From the NCBI RefSeq assembly GCF_000471905.2, contig NW_006497610.1:2387020-2451019 (forward strand): a stretch of DNA of 64,000 bases. The letters are read 5' to 3'. The notes under the pieces are model-generated. The model had not been told where the DNA came from. It made no database searches and worked only from the letters and a program-made list of their open reading frames with translations. How positions within the stretch are numbered: the first letter of the stretch is position 1; every line of letters begins with the position of its first letter. Made by a program: the position numbers and the translations under genes. This DNA is from Amborella trichopoda (taxonomy: Eukaryota > Streptophyta > Magnoliopsida > Amborellales > Amborellaceae). Shown piece after piece: positions 1-13,500 of the stretch.

Positions 1-200
1 CCATAAAATATAAGATACATCACCTAAAATTTTCATACATGTCGATTATAATATGCACTTTTTTTAGCAACCTCATAGGAGATATACAATTTCCTTAACA
101 CAGTCTAATCTTGGTTAGCATGATGGAACCATACGTTGTGTGCATCTTCAAGTCATGTAAGCTAACGGAAATCAACATGTTTTAATGACCATTCCATGCT
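1..200. other. Intergenic, nothing recognised
   Basis: AT-rich sequence with no gene, RNA or clear element end. Confidence 0.5.
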
Positions 201-425
201 GAGGTTTGTATAAGGCTTCAACATTAAACAATCTAAGTAAGGCACACCTCAAAGTACAACTAAAGATGCAATTTTGGTTTCACATGGCCTTGTGATGATG
301 TGAAAAATCTATTGTCACATTTAATTCTGAAAAATAAAGCTAAAAAAATTGAACAAATAGATTTTTTGAAAATAGATAGTCCACATGATATGTTCTAAGA
401 CGCACTATTTCTATTGACCATGAAA
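201..425. repeat. MITE family A, degraded copy
   Basis: GAGGTTTGTATAAGGCT followed by AAACAATCTAAGTAAGGCACACCTC matches the left end of family A (see 1086-1470), and the interior has its GACGCACTATTTCTA-like block. The right end is missing. Confidence 0.5.
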
Positions 426-1085
426 GTTAAGTGGGGAATGGCCCTAGTCACCCTCAGAATTGGGTCAGTCAATTTTTTTACAAACCAAAACTTAGAAATT
501 CCATATCTATCTTATTTTCTTCCAAATCCACTTAATTTGTTACAAAATCATTCATCTTTAGTTGATTTACAATAGCCCTTAAAACATTCTAGGATCAAAA
601 CATATTTTTGGGGGAGATTGAAATATTAAAGCACACTTGCTTTCACCTTAAAACGCTCAGCCCCCATTTCATCAATTTCACCCAATTTTATCAACTAATG
701 ACTTGACATTTGTTTCAAATGGTCATTGAGCTCTCTATCAAACCCACATAATAAATTGTTGCATCAAAATAAAAAATAAAAGATATTAAGAGTTTGAAAT
801 TCTGTTTCTTGAGCCTCCGAAACCCTAATCTGCCGTACTCCCTCAATTCTCAACCAACAGTTTTGAAATTATATTCAAATTGTTAGTATTTAAGCCCATT
901 AAACATCCCTATAACAATATGTTGGATCAACAAGCAAAGTAGAAGAAACCAAAATTCCAAAATTTGGGGGGGGGCTTTTTTAATCCTAAATTGAAAATAT
1001 TCAATTTCTATTTCATTTTTCACCATATTCATTCAAATTTGTCATAAAATGTTCCTAACATATTGAATTATCATCTTTCCCTAAA

Positions 1086-1470
1086 GGGTGCGGTTTGTAT
1101 AGAGCCGAGGGTCTAAACAATCAAAGTAAAGCCCACCTTCAATGTGGTTTCAATATTGGAAATCTTTTCGATATGCTTAAAATATGTTTTTATCTTTAAT
1201 TATAAAATTTAAAGCTTCAAAAAATAGTATAGATCAAGCAAGTCTATGAAAGCTTGAAAATCTTGAAAATTGACTGTCTAAAATGTGTTACACTATTTCT
1301 ACTATTTCCAACACTTGAAATCGAATTTTTTCTGATGTCCATCCATCTTGATGTCGAAATGATCAATTTAAAGGATATTTGGGCATCAAAATAACCTCTT
1401 CTAATGAAATTTTTAAGGTGGGCTCTAATTTGATTGTTTAGAGCCTTGGCTCTCTATAAACTTTTCCCTT
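1086..1470. repeat. MITE family A, near-complete copy
   Basis: The left end GGGTGCGGTTTGTATAGAG leads into CTAAACAATCAAAGTAAAGCCCACC. The right end, AGGTGGGCTCTAATTTGATTG then TTTAGAGCCTTGGCTC, is its reverse complement over about 45 bp. The interior is non-coding (ATCTTTAATTATAAAATTTA and similar blocks) and recurs at 1642, 27725, 30838, 57478 and 58372. About 385 bp. The superfamily is not settled. Confidence 0.75.
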
Positions 1471-1641
1471 CACTAAATTCATTCAAACTTATGTGAAAAT
1501 GCTTCTAACATATTGCTCTCTCATTTTTCACTAAATTGATCCAAATTTGTCCCAAAATTTTCTTCACATATTGATGTATACACACCCTAACAAAGTTTTT
1601 TAATCAAAATAAAAAATCTAAAAGATTGACCTTTGGTTTTT

Positions 1642-2030
1642 GGGTGCGGTTTGTAAAGGCTCGAAACAATCAAAGTAATTCGCACCTTCAAATAGTGTCA
1701 AGAAGTGTGGTTTAAATGCTGAAAATGTTTGTCATTGCCTTAAAATATAATTTTACCTTTAATTATAAAATTTTAAGCTTTAGAAATAGTGTAGTTCTAG
1801 TAGATCTATGAAAACTTGAAAATCTTAAAAATTGACGGTCGAATAATGCGTTACAAGATGCACTATTTTCAAAATTTGAAATCCAGCTTTTTTTCATGTC
1901 CATGCATTTAGATGTTGAGATGATCAATTTTAGGATATTTGAGCATCAAAACAACCTCTTCTAGTGATATTTTTGAGGTGGGCTCTAATTTGATTGTTTA
2001 GAGCCTTGGCTCCGTATAAACTTTTTTTTT
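1642..2030. repeat. MITE family A, near-complete copy
   Basis: GGGTGCGGTTTGTAAAGGCT at the left and GGTGGGCTCTAATTTGATTG...GCTCCGTATAAACTT at the right form inverted termini. The interior aligns with the copy at 1086-1470 throughout, so both are ordinary dispersed copies in the same orientation about 170 bp apart. Confidence 0.75.
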
Positions 2031-4139
2031 TTTTTTCCAAATCTTTCATTTTATGTATTTTCTTTATTTCCCTAGTTTTCTCTATTCTCTATATTTTCTT
2101 AAAAATGTTTTTAAACACCTGTTCGAGTTTGTAAACACTTTGTACATCATTCACGAGATGTATATATATATATATAGAAAGACCTTGTGGGGGCAAAGAA
2201 GAGAGAGCGGCCTTTGGGGCAAGGAAGAGAAAGAGGCCCTGGGGGGCAAAGATGGTCGTGTATAATTAAAATCATGGGGAAAGGCATGGGTCAATGAAAA
2301 GGGGTTGTTATTGTCCAATAAAATAAAGAATTTCGTCATTCGAAAAGTTATTTTAATTGAAAAGTATTATCATGACTTTTGATTGTGCTAAAAAAATTCA
2401 AGAAATCGAACCAAAGCTTCAATATTTGAGCATCGGGCTTGATTCAATAAACTTTAATTGCAATCTCAACCATACTCAGTAAGTCTCCCTTTAAAATACC
2501 GTGCTCCAAAATTTTCAAAAGATCTTAAAAAAATTGCTTATTTTTAATGGAACCGATATAAATCCATATTTTGTCTTTATAATTTTATTGATTCAATAAC
2601 TTAATATTGTTGAATTTTTATTTAAAGATACATTAGCAGTGGAAGTAAATTAAAAATCTTCATTTAACAAAAAAATTCCATCAAATCTTTCACCATTGAG
2701 GTCCCTAAAAAATGTGTACAAAGAAAAATACAAGCATTATATCCCAAAAAAAAATCAAAAAAAATTATATATCTCAAGATAATAGGTAGAATTAGAAGAT
2801 GAGTAACCCAATGGAAAATCTTTCTTTTTTATCTTTCAATCCATAGCATATTTATAAAGAGCAAGATAGAGATTCAATGATACTAAAGATTTAAGCAGCT
2901 ATGAATATAATGCGAGATTTGAATTTGCTTAAGCATTTTATTGTTATTTTATGCATAGAGAAGTTTGATTAATTTCATATTTTATTTTTTATTTTTAATT
3001 TCAGTGGTGTATATAGCATAGCATTTTGGGTGGACCACTATTTTACATATTTGGATTTTTGTGTTTTCTTTTAATTAACTGCAATCCTATATTGAGAGCA
3101 TTTCTTTTCTTTGAAAAATAATCCTATACATTGGTTTACAGTTCTTGCTATTTGCTAATTAGTTATTGTGTTTAGTATTATTGTTGTGTTTTATGTTATG
3201 CTCCCAATAAATCTATGATATGCTTTGTGTTGTGACAACGGGTAAACATTATTGATGGATTTATTAAAAATTTCATCAAAAAATTGTCAAGTAGTACTCT
3301 AATGACACTAGTAAGGCTATAAAATAATTATTTAATAACTTAAATATATCTATGCAATAGCTGCAAATCATAATCATATATTTTTATCATTTTTATATAT
3401 CTGTACGCTTTTTTGAACCAAAACCTAAATACTCATGATTATGTAACTTACTTTATTTTTGGGCTATCAATATTTTTTATCTATTTTTTTTTTATTTTTT
3501 AAGATAAAATCAATTTATTACTTATATTTTTATATTTACCGATATTTTATTATTTCCCAACTTGCTTACTACGATCTCAGCCAATATAAGCCCCTCGTCC
3601 TTCCTTGGATGGAGCCCCTCTTCCTTGAATAAAGAAATAATAAGAGACCGTTGCACCTCTTAAAAAATCATTAAAAACTAAGGAAAAACATAAACATACA
3701 AAAGGCAAGAGAGAGAAAATCATGGCCAGAAAAGGATTCTCTCTCTCTAGCCGACCAAGTGCAAGGGAACCAACCTTGGCCCACAAAACAAGTATGAACG
3801 AAAATAGAAAATAGGCTTCACCCTGAATCTCTCTCCACATGGGCCTGTCTCGGCCAGCTCCGGTCCAGCCTTATAAAAGTATGACGTGGGCCACAAATTT
3901 GTGGCCCGAGGGCAGGATTAGAGCTAGCATGGACCCAGTGCGGTCCATTTATTTTTGGATCCGGCCCCAATCAGGGCGAGAGCTGAGCCACTACAGACTG
4001 GGCCCGGCCCGTTGCTTCTCTCTCCTTGTAAATCTCTCTCTAAATTTAAGATTATGAACAAAAACAGGAAGTATGTTTATTTTGAAGAAGATTTCACAGC
4101 ATTCATTTTTTTACAGGTCGGCTTCGAGACTTCCCCCAC
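2031..4139. other. Intergenic upstream of the INO80D-like gene
   Basis: AT-rich to about 3540, with a (TA)n stretch at 2160-2176 and no recognisable element. From 3570 the composition becomes GC-richer and unique toward the promoter. The short open frames here are not convincing as genes. Confidence 0.5.
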
Positions 4140-4507
4140 GCCTCTTCTCTCTCTCCTTAAATCTCGGTCACCTCCCTCTGTCTCTCTCTCTCTCTAAACT
4201 TCAAATGTCCTTGAACCTCTCTCTCTCTCTCTAGAATCTCTCAAATCCCAACAGTCCTTACGTCTCTCTCACTTATGAGCACTTCTCTCTCTCTGACTCT
4301 CTGTTCATCGGTCTCTTGTGTATATAAACCTCCCCTGTTCAAACACCAACTTCAAATCTCCGTTCCACCAAAAAAAACAGGGACGAGAGCCTTGACCTCG
4401 AATCTTCTTCTTCTCCCATGGGGATCCCCTGAAAAACCCATCTCTCCAAAACCCCTTTAAAACCCTAAACCAGAGAGAAAAAAGAGGATAAGCCTCTGAA
4501 TCCCAAG
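4140..4507 (+). promoter_or_regulatory. Core promoter and CT-rich 5' leader of the INO80D-like gene
   Basis: A TATATAAA box lies at 4321-4328. It is preceded by several CTCTCTCT runs (about 4140-4310), the pyrimidine patch common at plant core promoters, and followed by about 180 bp of leader to the ATG at 4508. Transcription would be expected to start near 4350-4365. The TATA and CT runs are seen; the start site is inferred. Confidence 0.6.
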
Positions 4508-7500
4508 ATGGGTATCACCAGTAGGCAAAAAACCCCCAAAAAACCCTTTCAAACCAGCTTTCTCCCCATCAATGGCGTCTCAGAACCAGAAAGGAGCGCA
4601 AGCAATAGCGACACTGATTCTATGCAGGAAGGTCCCTCTCATGCCGAAGCTAATGGAGGTTCGGTTGGTCTTTTAGAGAGAGAAAGACCCATTAAAGGCA
4701 TGGATGCCATGGCCTTGGAGGAGGTGATTAGAGGAAGAAGCGACCGGGTCAAGAAGCTTTTGAGTATTTACAGAGAGCAGTACTGGTTATTAATGGAGGA
4801 GCTGAGGTACAAGTACAGGGAGTACTCCTGGAGGTTTGGGAAATGTGGGTTTGATGAGAAGAAGGATGAGAGAGAAAGAAAGGAAGAGAGAGAAAGAGAG
4901 GGAGAAGCCGGGGTTGGGTCTAAGTTAGAGAGAGAAGGAGGGGTGCGGTGTTTGTATCAAAGTTGTAAGGCAAAGCCAATGGCGCTCTGTGATTATTGCC
5001 ATGCCCATGTTCTTTCTGATAGCAAGCAACAATTATACAAGGGATGTTCATATGTTATTAAGAGGTTGGTCTTTTTCTCTAAGCCCTGAACGTGATTTTT
5101 CGTTTATTTACTTTATTGCCATGGTAATGAACTTGCTTTTTCCTTTATTCGTTTGTTAGTGTTCAACTTGCTTTTTCGTTATTATTGTCTTTTTGGTGTG
5201 GGATGGTTTGATAATGGAATGAGCTTGCTTTTTCCTTATTTGGTTTTTTTGGTTGGATGGTTTTGTGGCTTGTGAAGGATCATCATGTTTTGTTTTTGGT
5301 TCTCTAGTTTCATCATGTGTTTAGTATTCAAACTTTGATTCCTGGTTTTTCCTTCCTGTTCACCTTTTTTTATTGCATTCACAATGAGCCTAGCCAAAAA
5401 AAGACATTTTCAGTGGCCCTTGGATTTGTGGCTCTGTGTCTCTCTCTCTCTCTCAAGAACGCTTACACAGAAACCGACGTGAACATTCCTCTTCTTCTTC
5501 TCTTATATTTTGTAGTAGCTGTAGTAGAACTGGTTTCTATGTAATTTAGGTGGCCTTCTCCGTTCCTCTCTTTCTATACCTCCATCCCCCATTCCATAGA
5601 CAAACAAACAAGAACAAGATATGCTGATTCTGATTATATTGGATCATTGATTGATTATCATTACCAATGCAATGTTATAAAAGTTGGCAAATTGACCTAG
5701 GACTAGTACAAGTTTGGCGTGCCATGGCACTTCACCAAGTCTTGGTCGGGCCTCTACTATCCCTTTTATTTTTGAAGATATTCAACCAAGTCGCACCGAG
5801 TCAACTTGGCTCAGCAATAGGTGGGCATCCAAGCCCTGTCCATGGTTTTGATCTATGCAATAAAGAAAAAGTAAGTGGCAATGTAATCCCATAGTCTCAG
5901 TCCATTGATGCTCAAGTTTGCCAGCTTATCAGCCATGGATCCTACCTCTCGAGGGTCACAATAAATATGCTTCAACAATAATCGATGTATCTAATTGTGT
6001 GTAAGGAGCCACTTTTATACTGCCTTGTGTAAACTTACAATAGAACTTGGATTCCAAGAAAGGGTGTGTTTGCCTCTACCTATGTAGAGTTCACAAGGTG
6101 CATTGGTCTCTTGTAGAACTTCAAGTCCACCTTTTCACTGTAATGAACCATTGTCATGATTTCATTGGGCAACATGTCTCATCCTTTTGAAATTTTGGAT
6201 GGCCACTGCCTCATGATTCCCAAACGAATGTTGTTCAAACGTCATTCACCCCATGTTGCGATATTTATAACATTACATCTTTTGTGATGCTCTTGATCAA
6301 TGTTCCATGTCCCATATGTCATTGCCAAAAGAAATTTCTATTCTTTCATGCTTTCCAGATCCTATAGATCATTGCCACCAAGTTAGACTCCTAAGCTTGC
6401 TTCTCTCTCGTTCCATCTTGTCCTTGTGCAATATTTTTAGAAAGTCTTTTCAACTCAATTTAAGTTGCTTGACTCAAGCGGAATCAATGGGTAGTCAAGT
6501 TGGAACATATTTCATGTTGTGCTACCCTGCGTTCAACAAAATCTGGGTTACTCGAACTTGAGTGGCCTGATCTTTCAGCTTTCTAAAATGTCATCCTATT
6601 TTGTCTAAGTCTAGGAAATTTTCCTTTTTTTTTGCTACAGTTGTGGAACCTGATCTCTAATTTTAAAGATCAACCTATATCAAAAGTTTTGTAGGGTTCA
6701 GTCAGGGCTTCTTTGAACCTTACCTTCCGTCCTAGATCACTCTCCTTTGCCAAAGGTACCCTTTGTGCCCAATATTTTTTATTCTCTGTTTGTCCGTCCT
6801 ACATACACACACACAGACCACCACAGAAAAAAGAAAAAAAAAGAAATCGACAGAGATGGCTTTTCATACTTCTAGTGGACGTGTAAGCTCATATCAGTGT
6901 GAGACTTCTGGTTCATGTTCTAAAGTGTTACAATGTATTTTCTATTACCACCTCTGAGTTGTGCTCTGAAGCCCTCACTTTCTAGTTAGCCAACAACCTG
7001 AGAGGGTCAACGTGGTCACGAATCTTGGCAGCCAGATTATTTTGAAGACTGTATACTGGGATGTAAGAGAACTAAAGTCAGCCAACAACCTGAGCTGGTC
7101 ACAAATCTTGGCGGCAAGATTGTTTTGAAGGTTGTATACTGGGATGTAAGAGAATTAAAGTCAGCCAACAACCTGAGCGGGTCAAAGTGGTCACGAATCT
7201 TGGCAGCAAGATTATTTTGAAGACTGTATACTGGGATGTAAGAGAATTTGTTAGTAACTCTATGCATTTGTGTGTTTTAGACTTTTAGTTTTGTGGCTTT
7301 GTGTTTGTAGATGTTCTGATTCATGACATTAATGTATGTACTGTTCTTGTAATCCATCAGTTATAAATGACTATACTACATTAACATCATATTTTGATAA
7401 TGTAAAATAAAATTAAATAAATGTTAATATTTTTGTTCTTTTATTATTTATCAGTTCTGCGAATTTCGCTGACAAAATGTAAACACAAACGATTTGAATA

Positions 7501-10500
7501 AAATAAAATGTTGTCAGTTTTTCACCCCCTTCCTTCTGGACTTGCTGAAGTGTGACTCGGCGTAACAAACTGTTTGAAGAAATATTCATTAACTATGGAC
7601 AAATTAAGTAGCATCATAATTCAGGAACTTATTGTTTACCTCCCTAGACAAATAAGTACTGTTTATGAGTAGCATATCAGTATTGATTTGGTCCAATATT
7701 TGTCATCCAATCATGCTGAATTGACCCTGAATATCTTAGACTACTTAGTTATAGACATAAATATAAATATAAGTTATAATATTGTGTATTATAATGTAAT
7801 TTCTACGACTTTGATATGTCAAGCCTTTGAGCAACTTGATGTGACAACTTGAATTTCACACCACCCAGGAAAAAAAAAATTGATATGACAAAAGCTAAAT
7901 AGGTACTATGATAAATTTAAAAGTTAATATGGACATTTTAAATGTGAGGTTTTGGTATGGCCCTGGATGCAAGTGGTCCCTTTGTTTTTCCATAGATCGG
8001 GAACTGAAAAACCATTTCAATCCACTGCAAACCCATTTCCACTCCTAAAAATAAATTGGAGTTCCCAACATCATGCAAGTCTGACGAATCTTCATTGTTT
8101 CGATAAAATATGGTGCAAGATGGACCTTTTTAAGGTCTCCAATTCCATTTTCTTTTAGGTCCATGATAATGGAGATCTATAGGATGGAACTGCCTAGTTT
8201 TGGTGCTCTATCCATCTCCAAGACGGATTTTGGGAGAGTGGCAACTGGCAGCCTGGACCACTCCATATAGTTTTCCTATTTTATACATTTCCTTAGAAGT
8301 TAGAACACATATTATTTATGTGATATATCTGAAATATAATCTAAAATTACTAGATTATACCTGAATGGGTAAAAGCATTCTATGAGGCATTTTGGCATGG
8401 AACTTGTAAATCAATTAATTCTTGGCTCCTAGCATTCCTGTGTTTCAAGAAGGACATGTTCTGATTTGTTGTGTAGCTGGGGAGGAACTTGTAGATCAAT
8501 TAATTCTTAGCCCCTAGCATCCCGGTGTTTCATGAAGGACATGTGTCTGATTTGTTGTGTAGCTGGGGACAAGTTGCATTTTCGAGGACCTCAACATCTA
8601 GAGGACCCACATCCCATGGCAATAACAAGTGCTTGGTACTAAGTTAACATTCTCAAAAAAATAACTACTGTTTGGTACTTTTTAAAGTGAATTTGAATGG
8701 GTGTTAGTCCAAAATAAGGCATTGATGTAGGAGTTTTATGGGAACCATTTTGATGTCGTATTTAGAGTCAAGATTAGTCGTATTTGTATGCCCTTGATAA
8801 TGAGGAGAATGCTGAAGTTGGAACATAATCCAATGGGCAAGCAACATGAAGGATCCCACTTGGAGAGTGAATTTCTTATCGTGGGGGTCAATGACTTTAA
8901 TGCTTACCAGTTCAGTTTTAATATGTCCCAAATAGTGCCAGTGTAGTGGCTGATGCACTGGCTGAGGTGGGAATGGGGCACCCTTCGTTGGTCTTTTGTT
9001 TTCTCATTTATCTTTAATTGTGGGGTACCATTAGGGGTGGCAACGGGTCGGGTATAGCCATACCCGTACCCGGGATACACTATGTGGACCCAAACCTAGA
9101 CCCGTACCCGATGTGTCCAATTTAAACCTATCCATACCCTTACCTGATGGGTAATGTTGGACCCAGAACCCATACCCGTACCTGACACTAGCCATGAGGG
9201 AGTTTGGAAATAGTTAAATGCCCCAATGCCTCTCTACTTTTATAGATCTCGAGCCACTTATGTCTTTGTATTCTCATTAATGTGGGACTAATCTTCCTAT
9301 CTATACACAACTACCTCTCTCTCTCTAATATTTTTTTGAATGCCATGTGCTTTTCAAAATTCAAACCATCCCACTTTTCAAAATTCAAATCATCCCTACT
9401 ATTGATGTGATAGAGAGAGAGAGATATACCAACCAATCAAGCATCGGTGTTTTATTTTTGGACTGTTGCAGGCATAGTTCCAAAAAGTGGTGCTAGGCGG
9501 GTCCTAGGCGGCCTGGGGGGTCCAGGCCGCCCAGCGCCTAGGCAGGCGGCTAGAACCTGGGTGGCCCAGTCGAATCCAAAAAGGATGCCTAGTCAAAAAT
9601 GCTTTTAAGGATTCAAAATCTTCTAAAAAACCTCCCAATAGATTTATAAAACATTAAAAATTAAATCTAATATCAATGGGTGATGTTTTGATCAATTTTT
9701 GTCAACTTTGAAAAAAAAATAATTTCCGCCTCTGGGCGGGGCGGCCGCCTAGGCGGGTTCCGTACCACCTAGGTGGGGCGCATGCCCTAGGAGGCCGCCA
9801 TGTGTTGGGCGTTGGGCGACCGCCTAGGCGGGTTCTGTACCTCCTAGGCGGCCGCTCAGGGATTGCCGTCCAGATTGGCCACCTAGGCCTGGGCGATGTG
9901 CCCAGGCCTTCTGGACCGCCTAGGCGGTCTGCTTTTTGAAGCACTGGTTGCAAGGTTGCAACATTGTGTCAGAGCCTCACATCGGTATTGCAGCCAAACC
10001 CATGACGATGATGCCTTTAAATTTATTTATATATTTAGAGATAGAAAGTGAGCCCATTGTTATACTCTTATTATGTGGGATAGAGGACTCCACATTTAGA
10101 GAGAGAGAGAGGAGTCACAACAGGTTGTTTTTAATAAGCCACGATGGGTAACTAAGGAAAAACAAAAAGCGTCTAGTGCTTGGGATTAATCCCACATCGA
10201 AGATATGTATAAATTTCTTGGGGTGTAAGCTCTATAAAAGGGGCTGGGAACTTAAGGATAGTTTAAAACTTAAATCATATAAAATAATAAAACAAAAATC
10301 AAATTATATATAATAAATACGGGTCTAGTACCGGCGGGTCGGATATAGCCATACCCAAACCCGGACCCGGACCCAGACCCGAACCCAGGATTGTTCGGGT
10401 ATCATTTATTGGACCCGGACCATACCCACGGGTCCAAAACTTGGACCCATACCCTGACTTGGACCCAAGTCAGGTATACCCGTCGGGTATGGGTCGGGTC

Positions 10501-13500
10501 CGGGTCCAGTGCCAGCCCTAGATACCATCTTGGCATCCCTCCTTCCAGTTGTATGTGATGGTTTTAATTGACCAATAAGACTGAAATTACCTTCTTTGAT
10601 ATAGAACATTTACTATCTTATCTAGCAGTATATTACTATATACTATCACAGTGTGGTTTACTATAGCATTATATACTACACAACTATACTACTTAAGTGC
10701 TCTTTGGGGTCTCGATTTTTAACAAATGGAACTCGGTCAGGAATCAAGCTTGGGTCAGGGCGGTAGCAGCTAGGTTTTCATAGCACTACGTCTTAAGTTC
10801 CATTCCTATGTAACCTTGTCCAAAAAAAGAAAAGAAAATGGAGCTCGGTCTTGTATATCATTTGATCCCAATTTCATTGAATCAAGCTCCCCCATATATT
10901 GGTATTGAGATACCTTTTTTCAAGGTGTATGGACCGTGATCCCTACCATAGGAACCACAAAAGGGCAAATTAGTCATTGAGTCTATCCTTTTGTGTTTTT
11001 TATTTATTCATTTAATTTTTTTATTCTCTTAGAAGCATGAGTAGTAATTTTTACAGTCTTTGATATCTTTTTGCTCACTTAAAGTCTTTTATAATAAATG
11101 GTCATGATTAGATTTTATGGATGACCATGATTGAGTCTTGTTTAGGATTTTCTTATATAAGGAATGTTCTCAAGCATAATGGGGATGATGTTATGGACTT
11201 TTATTCGAAACCTAGAGCAACAAGTGCTATTTTTTTTATTTTTGATTTTGGCATCTTTCTATATTTTTTGATCTTCCTTATCTTCGCCTTTGCTAAAGCC
11301 CTAGCTCAAGCTACTAGGTCTGTGCCAGGTTGGTATCAAAGACCAATGATTAGTAAGGACAATATTGTAGCACGGTACTATAGCACATTAGTGTAGCGCG
11401 GTATTGTAGCATAGTACTGTAGCATCGATTTTTGTGCTCCAGATCAACAACCACGCATGAGGAGAAAAATGAGGACAAGCGACAACAAAAACCTTTGATG
11501 CTAGTTTGTGAGAAGAGATTGCAGATTTGAGGAGCCCTAGCTCTGCATTTGGGGTAGATGGAAGCTCCATCTTAGGTGGATGAGATGGTGTTAGATGAAT
11601 CGGTGACCAAGTTGGTGTTAGACGGGTCAGATTCATGGTGTGATCCTAGTCAAGAGTTCGGTGCACAATGTCATCGACCTAGGTACGAAATCGATGATGG
11701 TTTGAGTAGGTATAATTGAACTCTATTCAAGGAGCAACTTTGTTCTCACCAAATGGTTCTCAATATCAACATGTTGTGGACTGGAACTCATCACTAGTCT
11801 TTTACAAGTACTTGGATGTAGATTTGAATTTTGAGAAAGAACTGGGTGATCATAGATTTAATGGTGATCCAATCTACAAAGCGGATCAAGAAGATCTTGT
11901 CATTGGAGAGGATGTTGTGAATGCTTCTTTTTTTGAAGAAGAATAGGGTGGATGTCAAGGAATTGTCCCCAAAATATTGGAGGTAACGGGTTTCTTGGTC
12001 CCCATAGAAAGTAGTGAGGAGAATGGTGTTGACGGGGGTAATGATGTCGACGTTCTTCTTTTGGAGTTTTACTTGAATATGGAGTATCAAATGATGTGTA
12101 GTCCAAGGGTTTGGTGATATGTTCCTACAAGCATTTTGCTAGTGAGTTCAGTATAGAAGGTGGCCATCAAATGGGTGCTGATGTGATTCTTGATGTTGGA
12201 ATTCAGCTTCAACGATTATTTTTTTTGAGTGGAGAACCTCTGTATCTAGTCACTATGTGCGTAATGCATCATTACTCTTGAGCTGCTTCAAAATTCATGG
12301 TAGAGTATTTTCTGACTTGTTCAGGATCAAGTGTGTTGTGCATATGTATTACAAGTATGTTAATTCCCATTGTTTTAGAATGCGAGATGCAGTGCCAATG
12401 CTGTCGTGGGTAGATGCAGTGATGTGGCTCGATGTGGTCCAGATGCGGGTGCATCACCCCAATGCGGTCAATAAATATTAAAAATTCAATAAAAATCTCA
12501 ATAAATGTGTTACTGCATGGAAAAAATATGGAGGTGATTTATGTGATAATAGGTATTCAATTTATTCATTAACTTCGATATAATTAGCTGTCGGAGACTC
12601 TGAATCTCTTTATCAAAGACATTTAAAAATAGAGATTGGAAACTAGAAACTTGTATTTAACTTTATATAAGACATTAGAACTTAGAAGACGAGGAGATTG
12701 GGGAAGATGTCTCACGTAGAATTTAAGCGAAGTGAAGATGTGCAACCGGAGTTTTATATGATCGTCCCATATCAATAACGCTGAAGAAGTGAAGGGGAAG
12801 TTTTATAAGACACCTATATGACGAGCTTTGTTTTATGGGATGGAATGTTGGGCGGTCAAAAAACAACATATACCAATAAGATGAGTGTAGCTGAGATGAG
12901 GATGTTGAGATGGATGAGTGGCAAGACAAGAAGGGAAACAATTCGAAATGAATACCTTAGGGAGAACTTAGGTGTGGCTCCGATGGCGAAAAGATGAGAA
13001 AGTAGACTTAGGTGAGCTGGTCATGTGTAGCGCATACCAAGTACAACACTTGTTAGAAGGTGCGAGTTGGTTTAAGAGAAGGCTCAAAAAAGGCAAGGAG
13101 TAGGCTAAAAGGACATGGTTGGAATAGTGAGAACACATATGGGGACTTATGGCTTCACTGAGGGTGTGGTCCTTAATAGAGCAGAATTGCGAACCAAGAT
13201 TCGTATAGCCAACCCCAAATATTTAGGAAAATTCTTTGATGATGATTGATGATTAGAACTTAGAAGACATCATATTATCATAATTTAGAAACGTCCAAAA
13301 AGCATAATCACAAATTCGCAATTGCAAACTTTAAAGTTACAAACTCCAAAGTAAAGGTACATTCAACCACTAAAAGTCTATGAAGAGTTCAAGAGTATCT
13401 AGACAAGGAAATAAGCTTAAAGTTTACAGGAGAAACCACAAAAGGACAAATTAGTCTTGAGTCTATCTTTTTATGTCATTTATTTATTGAGTCTTTTTAC

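Noticed and set aside
6989-7247. CRISPR-like array
   Set aside because: Contiguous long units without unique spacers, in a plant intron; an ordinary tandem repeat.
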